A stretch of DNA of 18,623 nucleotides from an uncultured Oscillospiraceae bacterium (GTDB lineage: Bacteria; Bacillota; Clostridia; Oscillospirales; Ruminococcaceae). The stretch covers positions 1 to 18,623 of the forward strand of contig CAKTAM010000029.1 of NCBI GenBank assembly GCA_934527255.1, given 5' to 3'. The position numbers and the translations under genes are program-made. The notes beneath the pieces were generated by a model. That model was not told the origin of the DNA. It was given only the letters and a program-made list of their open reading frames with translations, and did no database searches. Shown here one piece after another: positions 1 to 5,829 of the stretch. Numbering within the stretch: position 1 is the first letter of the stretch; the number at the start of each line of letters is the position of its first letter.

Positions 1-61
1 GCGTTTTGGTCATGCCTTTATCTATCAACAGTTTCCAAAGCCTGTTATAGTTGTAAGTCAT
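1..61 (-). CDS. XRE/Cro-type HTH regulator (N-terminal part only)
   Basis: The first 20 codons of a minus-strand gene run off the left edge. They begin MTYNYNRLWKLL and continue IDKGMTKT. This opening matches small Cro/C1-type helix-turn-helix regulators of Firmicutes and their mobile elements, which typically read 'YNKLWKLLIDK.M.K.DL' before the recognition helices. An AGGAGGG ribosome-binding site lies 8 bases upstream of the ATG (70-76), which supports the start. A promoter-like pair sits further upstream. The DNA-binding helices are outside the window, so the family call rests on the N-terminal signature alone. Its neighbour is a phage head-tail adaptor remnant, so it may belong to a decayed mobile element, although such regulators also occur as ordinary chromosomal genes. 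Confidence 0.6.
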   Translation of the reverse strand, partial: MTYNYNRLWKLLIDKGMTKT

Positions 62-103
62 AAAAATAGCCCTCCTGTGCGTGGCTACAATCAGCCATTA
101 AAA

Positions 104-132
104 AGTATAGCACAGCAGGGCGTATTTTTCAA
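104..132 (-). promoter_or_regulatory. Promoter for the XRE-type regulator
   Basis: On the minus strand TTGAAA (127-132) and TATACT (104-109) are 17 bases apart, which is optimal sigma-A spacing. They lie about 45 bases upstream of the regulator's start codon. A second possible -10, TGATATAAT (extended type, hexamer 134-139), lies just upstream but has no good -35. Confidence 0.5.
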
Positions 133-155
133 TATTATATCATGTTTTCGTGATT

Positions 156-410
156 TCATTTTTTCGCAACGCAATACAGCGTCAAGTCTTCTTTGTACCC
201 CTCGAAGGTATCAATCCGGGTGATATTGTATAGCGCTCCGTTATAGCGAACCATATTTGCGGTGGTAAGGTCAGTGCGGTAGTTTACCTGAAACAGCACT
301 TCTTCCTTATAATTGACCGTTGCCGCCGCAAATACTTCCTTGCCGGACAGGTGACGAAAATACGCCCACACCGTCCCCATGCTTTCAAGGGTGGTTTTGG
401 TAAACCCCAT
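156..410 (-). pseudogene. Phage head-tail adaptor remnant (N-terminally truncated)
   Basis: The 84-residue frame carries the core of the phage head-tail joining/adaptor family (SPP1 gp16-like, Phage_H_T_join). It shows TVWAYFRHLSGKE, then a stretch equivalent to 'F.VNYRTDLTTANMVRY', then YNITRIDTFEGYKEDLTLYC at the C-terminus. Family members are normally about 100-115 residues with an N-terminal 'R..I.IQ' strand. Here the in-frame reading continues upstream of the ATG as NEIVNTRDE and meets a TAA at 438-440, so the first strand is missing. No convincing ribosome-binding site precedes the ATG, and no other capsid or tail genes are present. I read it as a leftover of a deleted prophage. A short functional variant cannot be excluded. 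Confidence 0.6.
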
Positions 411-445
411 TTCGTCCCGTGTATTTACAATTTCATTTTATATGC

Positions 446-481
446 GCGCCAATTGCTCAGTTGGATAGAGCGTCCCTCTTC
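446..481 (+). pseudogene. 5' half of a tRNA gene (possible att scar)
   Basis: The sequence reads as a tRNA 5' half: acceptor strand GCGCCAA (446-452), TT, D-stem GCTC (455-458), D-loop AGTTGGATA, D-stem GAGC (468-471), G26 and anticodon-stem strand TCCCT (473-477), followed by CTTC. It then stops resembling a tRNA. The expected AGGGA strand, variable loop, T-arm and 3' acceptor are absent. Up to the break it resembles tRNA-Arg(UCU). The break falls in the anticodon loop, a common crossover point for tyrosine-recombinase integrases. With the phage remnant next door, this suggests a truncated attachment site. The identity of the tRNA is uncertain. Confidence 0.5.
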
Positions 482-529
482 AAAGCAAAGCTGCACCCTC
501 TTAAGCAGCAGCTTCCAACAGAATAACGG

Positions 530-559
530 TAGACTTTTTCCGTACCGGTATGCTATACT
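530..559 (+). promoter_or_regulatory. Possible promoter of the EFR1-type gene
   Basis: TAGACT (530-535) and TATACT (554-559) are separated by 18 bases and lie about 40 bases before the start codon at 598. The -10 is good. The -35 matches TTGACA at only four of six positions. Confidence 0.35.
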
Positions 560-597
560 GGGCTTGACAAATCAGGGCTTGTAAGGGGGATGCTGTT

Positions 598-1356
598 ATG
601 ATCCTGTGCTTTTCGGGAACCGGCAACAGCCGTTATATCGCAGGACGAATTGCCCAGGCGCTGCCGGACAAGGTTGTCGATCTGAACGCCAAGATCAGGG
701 CAGGTGACCATGCCAAAATGCAGACAGGGCCTGACGTGATCGTTGCCGCTCCAACATATGCGTGGCGGATTCCGCGGGTCGTATCCGAATGGCTTTCCAA
801 AACAGAGCTTGCCGGTGCAGAGCGTATCTGGTTTGTGATGGACTGCGGCGGCGAGATCGGGAATGCGGCAAAATACAACCGTCGGCTTGCAACGCAAAAG
901 CACCTGCGCTACATGGGCACAGCGCAGATCGTCATGCCGGAAAACTATATTGCCATGTTCGGCGTGCCGGATGCGAAGGAAGCCGGAGAAATTGTGGAAA
1001 AAGCAAAGCCGGATATTGACGATGCCATTGCACGCATCAAGGCCGGGCAGCTCTTTTCCGCCCCCCGAAACAACCTCTATGACCGTTTTATGAGCGGCCC
1101 GGTAAATCCGATTTTTTATCGTTTTTTTGTAAAAGCCGCTGCATTCCGCGCGAATGATGCCTGCATCGGCTGCGGGCAATGCGTCAAAAACTGCCCGCTG
1201 AACAACATCGCCCTCAAAGACGGAAAGCCGAAATGGGGAAAGCAATGTACCCATTGCATGGCCTGTATTTGCTATTGCCCCACGGAAGCGATCGAGTACG
1301 GAAAAAAGAGCATCGGAAAACCGCGCTACCGCTTTGAGCAGTTAAAAATGCAGTAA
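598..1356 (+). CDS. EFR1-type flavodoxin/ferredoxin fusion protein
   Basis: The 252-residue protein joins an N-terminal flavodoxin-like domain to a C-terminal two-cluster ferredoxin. The FMN phosphate-binding loop is FSGTGNSRYIA near residue 5. The [4Fe-4S] ligands form two CxxCxxCxxxCP motifs at C189/C192/C195/C199 and C217/C220/C223/C227. This is the architecture of the EFR1 ferredoxin family, common in anaerobic Firmicutes and thought to shuttle low-potential electrons between flavin and iron-sulfur partners. No specific partner is visible here. The ATG at 598 has an AAGGGGG ribosome-binding site about 9 bases upstream and no earlier in-frame start that fits better. No signal peptide is seen, so it should be cytoplasmic. 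It lies just inside the tRNA scar, so it may be the first intact chromosomal gene beside the old insertion. Confidence 0.9.
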   Translation: MILCFSGTGNSRYIAGRIAQALPDKVVDLNAKIRAGDHAKMQTGPDVIVAAPTYAWRIPRVVSEWLSKTELAGAERIWFVMDCGGEIGNAAKYNRRLATQKHLRYMGTAQIVMPENYIAMFGVPDAKEAGEIVEKAKPDIDDAIARIKAGQLFSAPRNNLYDRFMSGPVNPIFYRFFVKAAAFRANDACIGCGQCVKNCPLNNIALKDGKPKWGKQCTHCMACICYCPTEAIEYGKKSIGKPRYRFEQLKMQ

Positions 1357-1413
1357 TGCGGCCTCCGCCTGAGCAGACATGCTGCAAATGCAGCCGGTAA
1401 GGCTCTGTACGGT

Positions 1414-1442
1414 TTGGGATACAAAAAATAAGAATATAGAAT
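1414..1442 (+). promoter_or_regulatory. Possible promoter of the LOG-type gene
   Basis: TTGGGA (1414-1419) and TAGAAT (1437-1442) have 17-base spacing in an A-rich stretch just before the gene at 1458. The -10 would lie only 15 bases from the start codon, giving a very short leader, so this is tentative. Confidence 0.3.
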
Positions 1443-1457
1443 GGAAGGAAGAACCGC

Positions 1458-2003
1458 ATGAATATCACCGTTTATCTTGGAGCAAATGAAGGAAACGACC
1501 CGTGCCTGCGACAAGCCGTTCAAGAGCTGGGAGCATGGATCGGCGCCAGCGGAAACGCGCTGATCTACGGAGGCTCCCGCTCCGGCCTGATGGGCGCGAT
1601 CGCCGACAGCGTTCTGGCGGCAGGCGGCGAGGTCACCGGCGTGGAGCCGCAGTTTTTTGTAACGGACGAGCTGCAGCACGACGGCCTGACAAGGCTGATC
1701 GTAACGGAGGATATGTCCGAGCGCAAGCGGAAAATGATCGAGCTGGGCGACGCATTTATCGCTTTCCCCGGCGGTACGGGAACGCTGGAGGAGATCGCGG
1801 AGGTCATGTCAAAGGTCTCCCTGAAACACCTGAACGCGCCCTGCATCCTTTACGACCTGAACGGCTATTACCGCGGGCTGAAAGCGCTGTTGGAGCACAT
1901 GGTCGAAAAAGGGCTTTCCTCCAGGGAGCGTCAGCAGGGCATCTATTTTGCCGGCAATCTGGAAGAGATCAAACAGATATTGAAGGCCGTCCCCGCCGTT
2001 TGA
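1458..2003 (+). CDS. LOG-family nucleotide phosphoribohydrolase (TIGR00730 type)
   Basis: The 181-residue Rossmann-like protein carries the family signature PGGTGTLEE at residues 104-112, with the catalytic glutamate in the last position, and the partner motif MSERKRKM around residues 86-93. An early glycine-rich strand reads YGGSRSGLMGAIAD. Members of this family (often annotated 'lysine decarboxylase-like') cleave the N-glycosidic bond of nucleoside 5'-monophosphates, such as AMP or cytokinin ribotides, releasing the base and ribose 5-phosphate. In bacteria the role is probably purine turnover. The length is typical. GGAAGG lies 9-10 bases before the ATG. It reads in the same direction as the EFR1-type gene but follows a 101-base gap and possibly its own promoter. 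A long hairpin lies about 165 bases downstream. Confidence 0.9.
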   Translation: MNITVYLGANEGNDPCLRQAVQELGAWIGASGNALIYGGSRSGLMGAIADSVLAAGGEVTGVEPQFFVTDELQHDGLTRLIVTEDMSERKRKMIELGDAFIAFPGGTGTLEEIAEVMSKVSLKHLNAPCILYDLNGYYRGLKALLEHMVEKGLSSRERQQGIYFAGNLEEIKQILKAVPAV

Positions 2004-2295
2004 GGGGCGCAGAAAGCAGAGTGCGCTGTAAAGGCCGCTTCCCTATTCCAGCCCCGCCGCCCTTGCCGCAGCAGCGCCCTTTGTTGCAAGCCTTTCTGTC
2101 CCGCACCTGCCGCGTTTTTTCTCTTTTGAAAAAATACGGTGAAGATGCCGAAGAATACTGTGTACCAAAACGCTCCGCCGTCATTCAGATGAATGACGGC
2201 GGAGCGTTTGCCATGTTCTTTTTTCGTCGCTCTGCGCCGTACGCCGCACAAGCTTTACCGCGCCACGGTAAACAGCGCGTAAAAGTAATCCTTTT
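2004..2295. other. Intergenic region with inverted repeats, no gene seen
   Basis: No frame here has both a ribosome-binding site and family-like sequence. The region contains the 19-bp perfect hairpin described separately and a smaller inverted repeat TTTACCG-CGCCA-CGGTAAA at 2254-2272. The latter precedes the membrane-protein remnant and ends in the stop codon that opens its frame. Confidence 0.5.
2168..2209. terminator. 19-bp perfect inverted repeat, probably a terminator
   Basis: AAACGCTCCGCCGTCATTC (2168-2186) pairs perfectly with 2191-2209 around a four-base loop, AGAT. The stem ends in AAA/TTT on both sides, so it could act in both directions, though the U-tract is short. It is the first strong hairpin downstream of the LOG-type gene. 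The length and perfection of the stem also leave open a small mobile repeat. Confidence 0.5.
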
Positions 2296-2478
2296 ATGTT
2301 ATCTGTCTGCTCGCTGGGCATGGGTTATCTTTCCGCCAAGGATTTTGCGCAGGCCTCCATGAACTGGATCGCCGAGGGGGTCAACATTGTGGGTCAGGGT
2401 GCATTTCTGGCCGGGGCGCTGCTGCTGCACAAAAGCGGCTGCGCCGCGCTGCGCCTGCACGGCGGCGAGGCAGCCTGA
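2281..2478 (+). pseudogene. 3' remnant of an unidentified membrane protein
   Basis: The open frame gives KSNPFMLSVCSLGMGYLSAKD, with the first four residues upstream of the only ATG (2296). It goes on through 'FAQASMNWIAEGVNIVGQG' to a hydrophobic segment FLAGALLLH, ending at the TGA at 2476-2478. It reads like the last two membrane segments of a larger protein rather than the start of one. There is no ribosome-binding site before the ATG, the sequence begins mid-domain, and a stop codon sits at 2269-2271. A good intrinsic terminator follows 25 bases later, as expected at the natural 3' end of a gene. I do not recognise the family. A real 60-residue two-helix protein is possible but less likely. 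Confidence 0.4.
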
Positions 2479-2503
2479 CAGTACGCATTTCTCCGTTTTC
2501 CGC

Positions 2504-2537
2504 AAAGGGCGGGCGTCAGCAAACGCCTGCCCTTTTT
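2504..2537 (+). terminator. Intrinsic terminator
   Basis: AAAGGGCGGGCGT (2504-2516) pairs with ACGCCTGCCCTTT (2523-2535), 13 pairs including one G-U, around a six-base loop. The T-run extends to 2537. It follows the membrane-protein remnant by 25 bases. Confidence 0.8.
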
Positions 2538-2635
2538 GCTTTGGTGCGAGCTGCGCCGCGCCGACGCAGGGGAAGTCACGGCTTACAAATTCAAAGCTTC
2601 GGCGGCCCCGTACCTGCCTTTTCACGGTTTTTCCC

Positions 2636-2664
2636 TTGACTTATACAGGAACTGGCTTTATACT
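2636..2664 (+). promoter_or_regulatory. Promoter of the tldD-tldE operon
   Basis: TTGACT (2636-2641) and TATACT (2659-2664) are exactly 17 bases apart, which is a near-consensus vegetative promoter. Transcription should begin near 2671, leaving a leader of about 72 bases that contains a terminator-like hairpin. Confidence 0.75.
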
Positions 2665-2687
2665 TAAAAAAATCACAAACTGTTCGG

Positions 2688-2711
2688 CCGGGCTCTTTCG
2701 GCCCGGTTTTT
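2688..2711 (+). terminator. Promoter-proximal terminator in the tldD leader
   Basis: CCGGGC (2688-2693) pairs with GCCCGG (2701-2706) around a seven-base loop and is followed by TTTTT (2707-2711). It lies about 17 bases after the predicted transcription start and 32 bases before the tldD start codon. It looks like an attenuator, or like the end of a very short leader RNA. No competing antiterminator helix is obvious. Confidence 0.6.
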
Positions 2712-2742
2712 CGCAGAATCGAAAAGCAAAGGAGTATTGTAC

Positions 2743-4122
2743 ATGATTTCACGAGAGCTTTGCGAACGTGTTCTGGCAAAAGCGGCTTCTACCGGTGCGG
2801 ATTATACCGAGCTTTTTGCCGAGAACACGCTGGAACACGCCATCAATCTGGTGGGCGGCAAGGTCGATTCGGTGCATGACGCCCAGATCGCCGGTGTCGG
2901 CATTCGCGTATTCAAGGGGCTGCGCAGTGTGATGGCCACCACGGTGGATACCAGCGAGGCCGGGCTGCTGCGCTGCGCCGGACGGGCTGCCGAGGCCCTG
3001 GGCCAGGGCAGCGCCGAGCTGAGCATCACCCTGCATGAGCGCCTGTTCGGCGACATTCACCCGGTGCGCATCGTTCCCTCCAGCGTGGCCAACGCCGACA
3101 AAACGCTGCTGCTGAAGGAGGGCTGCGCCGCCGCCGCGGAATACAGCGATGCCGTGGTACAGGTGACCGGCACCCTGCTGGATGTCGACCACAACATTCT
3201 CATTGCCACCAGCGAGGGCCTGTGGGCGCAGGATCGGCAGATCCGCACCCGTATGATGGTCAACGCGCTGGCGGAGGTGAACGGCGAGACCCAGACCGGC
3301 AGCTGCCGCCCCGGCGCGCGCGTGGGGCTGGAGCTGTTTGAGACCGTCGACCCGCGCGAGGTGGGCCGTCACGCAGCAAAGCAGGCCGTCACCATGGCGG
3401 GCGCGGGCTATTGCCCGGCTGGCGTCATGCCCGTTGCCATTGACAACGGCTTTGGCGGCGTCATCTTCCACGAGGCCTGCGGACATTCGCTGGAGGCCTC
3501 CAGCGTCGCCTACGGCAACTCGCAGTTCTGCGGCAAGCTGGGGCAGAAGATCGCCAACGAAAAGGTGACCGCCATTGATGACGGCACCATTCCCGGGGCC
3601 TGGGGCTCGATCAACATCGACGATGAGGGCACCCCCTCGCACAAAAACGTGCTGATCGAAAACGGCGTGCTGAAAAGCTATATGATCGACAAGTTCAACG
3701 GCCGCCGCATGGGCATGGCCCCCACGGGCAACGCCCGCCGCCAGAGCTACGCCTTCAACCCGACCTCGCGCATGACCAACACCTACATTGCCGCCGGTAC
3801 CGACAAAAACGAGGATATTCTGCAATCCATCGAATATGGCCTGTACGCCAAGGAGATGGGCGGCGGCTCGGTCAACCCGGTCACGGGCGAGTTCAACTTT
3901 GCCGTCAACGAGGGCTATCTGATCCGCAACGGCCGCATCTGCGAGCCGGTGCGCGGGGCCAGCCTGGTGGGCAAGGGCTCGGAAGTGATCCAGAAGATCG
4001 ATATGGTGGGCACCGACCTTGCCTGCGGGCAGGGCATGTGCGGCTCTTCCAGCGGCTCTATCCCCACCAACGTGGGCCAGCCGCTGATCCGCGTTTCGTC
4101 CATCACCGTCGGCGGCAGATAA
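2743..4122 (+). CDS. tldD: TldD-type metalloprotease subunit
   Basis: The 459-residue protein belongs to the TldD/PmbA family. TldD and TldE form a heterodimeric metalloprotease that degrades unfolded or short peptides and, in other bacteria, matures the modified peptide microcin B17. The zinc-binding HExxxH motif is HEACGH (H243, E244, H248), followed by the conserved glycine-rich stretch with GTPSHKNVLIENG. A late cysteine-bearing segment, CGQGMCGSSSGSIPT, probably provides the third ligand known in TldD. The ATG at 2743 is preferred over a TTG at 2737 because GGAG at 2731-2734 is well spaced for it. tldE begins 15 bases after the stop, and its ribosome-binding site abuts the stop codon. 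No RiPP precursor or modification gene is seen next to it. Confidence 0.95.
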   Translation: MISRELCERVLAKAASTGADYTELFAENTLEHAINLVGGKVDSVHDAQIAGVGIRVFKGLRSVMATTVDTSEAGLLRCAGRAAEALGQGSAELSITLHERLFGDIHPVRIVPSSVANADKTLLLKEGCAAAAEYSDAVVQVTGTLLDVDHNILIATSEGLWAQDRQIRTRMMVNALAEVNGETQTGSCRPGARVGLELFETVDPREVGRHAAKQAVTMAGAGYCPAGVMPVAIDNGFGGVIFHEACGHSLEASSVAYGNSQFCGKLGQKIANEKVTAIDDGTIPGAWGSINIDDEGTPSHKNVLIENGVLKSYMIDKFNGRRMGMAPTGNARRQSYAFNPTSRMTNTYIAAGTDKNEDILQSIEYGLYAKEMGGGSVNPVTGEFNFAVNEGYLIRNGRICEPVRGASLVGKGSEVIQKIDMVGTDLACGQGMCGSSSGSIPTNVGQPLIRVSSITVGGR

Positions 4123-4136
4123 AGGAGGGGTTTGCA

Positions 4137-5480
4137 ATGGATTTTCACGCCTTTCAACAGGCGGTGGCTGCCGAGGCCGCCGCACAGGGCATTGCCGATT
4201 ACGAGCTGTACTATCAGGTGACGGAAAGTACCAGCGTTTCAACGTTCCGTCAGGAGATCAACGAATTTTCCGATTCCAACGAGGGCGGCGTCTGCCTGCG
4301 CTGCCTCATTCACGGGCACATGGGCTATGCCTCGACCGAGCAGCTCAGTCAGTCGGCTGCGCAGGCGCTGGTGCGCCGCGCCGCCGATAACGCCGCCGTG
4401 CTGGAGACCTCCGAGCCGGAGTTTCTGGTCGCGGGCGGGCAGAGCTATCAAGCGCTGGAGCGTCCGGCCCGCCAGCTGCCCGCCGCCGATGCGCTGATCC
4501 ATGCCGCGCTGGAGGGGCAGAAGGCGCTGTACGCGCAGCCCGGCGTGGTGGACGGCTGCGGCACCCAGCTGGAGGCCGCGCATACCCGCATTGCCATCAG
4601 CAACTCGCACGGGCTGGAGCTGGCCTATGAGAACACCGTCACGGTGGCCTTTTCGGAGGCCATTGTCGAGGGCGACGGCGAAAAGACCAACGACTATGCG
4701 TTTACCGCCGCCCCGCTGGAGGAGCTGGATCTGGCCGATATGGCCGCCCGCGCCGCCGACAACGCCCGCAGCAAGCTGGGCGCCGGCGTCGCCCCCACCG
4801 GCGCCATGCCCGTGGTGTTTGCGCCCCGCGCCATGGCGCAGCTGCTGGGCACCTACGCCGGGGTCTTCTCGGCCGAAAACGCCCAGAAGGGGCTTTCGCT
4901 GCTGAAGGATCGCGAGGGTGATACCATCGCCTCCGCTGCTGTCACGCTGGTGGACGATCCGTTCTATGCCCACAGCGCCATGCCCATTCCCTTTGACGCC
5001 GAGGGCACCCCCTCGTACCGCAAAAACGTTATTGAAAACGGCCGTCTGAACACCCTGCTGTACAACCTGCGCACCGCGGCGGCCGCCGGAAAAGCCACGA
5101 CCGGCAACGCCGCCAAGGCCGGGTATGACGGCAAAGTGACGGTGCGTCCCTTCACGCTGTATTTGGCGCCCGGCAGCTGCCGGGAGGAGGAGCTGCTGCA
5201 AACCGCTCAAAACGGCGTGTATATCACCGAGCTGGGCGGCCTGCATGCAGGCGCCAATGTCATCAGCGGCGACTTCTCGCTGCAAAGCGCCGGTTTCCTG
5301 ATCGAAAACGGCAGCAAGGGCGCGCCGGTGCGCTCGTTCACGGTGGCCGGCAACTTCTTCGACCTGCTCAAGGGCATTGAAGCCGTCGCCGACCGTCCCG
5401 AGCCGCCGTTCTCGACCGGCATCACCGCCTATGTGTCGCCCAGCGTGCTGGTGCGCGGGCTGACCATTGCCGGAAAATAA
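4137..5480 (+). CDS. pmbA: TldE/PmbA-type partner of TldD
   Basis: This 447-residue member of the TldD/PmbA family lacks the HExxxH zinc motif, as expected for the TldE (PmbA) half of the heterodimer. It keeps the shared fold markers EGTPSYRKNVIENGRLNTLL and, near the C-terminus, GDFSLQSAGFLIENG followed by TVAGNFFDLL. The chosen start (MDFHAFQQ) has the excellent site AAAGGAGGGG 6 bases upstream. A longer frame back to 4038 overlaps tldD and lacks such a site. It is translated as the second gene of the tldD operon, which ends at the intrinsic terminator at 5655-5686. It presumably forms the peptide-binding chamber with TldD in the cytoplasm. Confidence 0.93.
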   Translation: MDFHAFQQAVAAEAAAQGIADYELYYQVTESTSVSTFRQEINEFSDSNEGGVCLRCLIHGHMGYASTEQLSQSAAQALVRRAADNAAVLETSEPEFLVAGGQSYQALERPARQLPAADALIHAALEGQKALYAQPGVVDGCGTQLEAAHTRIAISNSHGLELAYENTVTVAFSEAIVEGDGEKTNDYAFTAAPLEELDLADMAARAADNARSKLGAGVAPTGAMPVVFAPRAMAQLLGTYAGVFSAENAQKGLSLLKDREGDTIASAAVTLVDDPFYAHSAMPIPFDAEGTPSYRKNVIENGRLNTLLYNLRTAAAAGKATTGNAAKAGYDGKVTVRPFTLYLAPGSCREEELLQTAQNGVYITELGGLHAGANVISGDFSLQSAGFLIENGSKGAPVRSFTVAGNFFDLLKGIEAVADRPEPPFSTGITAYVSPSVLVRGLTIAGK

Positions 5481-5654
5481 ACGGATACCCGCCGCCTGCT
5501 CTCTGTACCGTCTGCCCTATGGCGGTACAGAAGAGCAGCGCGCGCCGTTTTGCAGCCGCCGTGCAGAACAGCCCAGAAAACCGCCGCACGCGCCGTACGT
5601 TTTTGGGCGCAGGTACGCGCCAGGGGCGCGCCTGTCGGCAATGCCTGCACTGCT

Positions 5655-5686
5655 TTCCCCGGGAAATGCTTCCCGGGGAATTTTTT
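5655..5686 (+). terminator. Terminator of the tldD-tldE operon
   Basis: TTCCCCGGGAA (5655-5665) pairs perfectly with TTCCCGGGGAA (5670-5680) around ATGC, and TTTTTT follows (5681-5686). It lies about 175 bases after the tldE stop. Confidence 0.85.
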
Positions 5687-5773
5687 ATGCGGCCTGTCGG
5701 CATGGAACAAACCGGACTGCATGACCACCCGGCCGCAGGGCTCCTGCCCACGCCCTGCCGGGTTGCACCACAG

Positions 5774-5818
5774 AAAAAAGCAGCCGCGCGCCCCCCCCCA
5801 ACGGAGCACACGGCCGCT
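5774..5818 (-). terminator. Terminator of the metal ATPase operon
   Basis: In the minus-strand RNA, AGCGGCCGTG (5818-5809) pairs with CGCGGCUGCU (5788-5779) over ten positions, two of them G-U, and is followed by five U. On the plus strand the G-U positions become A/C mismatches, so the hairpin is built for the minus-strand transcript. It begins 11 bases after the ATPase stop codon. The loop is about 20 bases and includes a G9 run. Confidence 0.6.
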
Positions 5819-5829
5819 CTTTTTCGTTC

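Larger units (their letters stand above)
5481..5829. other. Convergent intergenic region between tldE and the ATPase
   Basis: This 349-base stretch holds the terminators of the two converging transcripts and no supportable gene. A run of nine C residues (5791-5799) sits in the loop of the minus-strand terminator. Confidence 0.6.

Noticed and set aside
134..148. 15-base identity with 16261-16275 (minus strand reads AAAACATGATATAAT)
   Set aside because: Both contain extended -10 elements in AT-rich DNA. A 15-base match of this kind is not far from chance in a window this size, and nothing around the two sites is alike.
446..520. Complete tRNA gene
   Set aside because: After the anticodon loop there is no matching anticodon-stem strand, no T-arm (GTTCRA) and no 3' acceptor strand pairing with GCGCCAA.
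2749..4242. 497-codon open frame on the minus strand opposite tldD
   Set aside because: It mirrors tldD codons in GC-rich DNA. The translation is rich in Ala, Gly, His and Arg with no family-like order, and the plus strand encodes an unmistakable TldD.
2743..5480. TldD/TldE as part of a RiPP (microcin-like) cluster
   Set aside because: No precursor peptide, cyclodehydratase, radical-SAM enzyme or exporter is present near the pair. The genes look like the widespread housekeeping form.
5791..5799. C9 homopolymer as a phase-variation switch
   Set aside because: It lies in a terminator loop between convergent genes, not in a coding region or between promoter elements.
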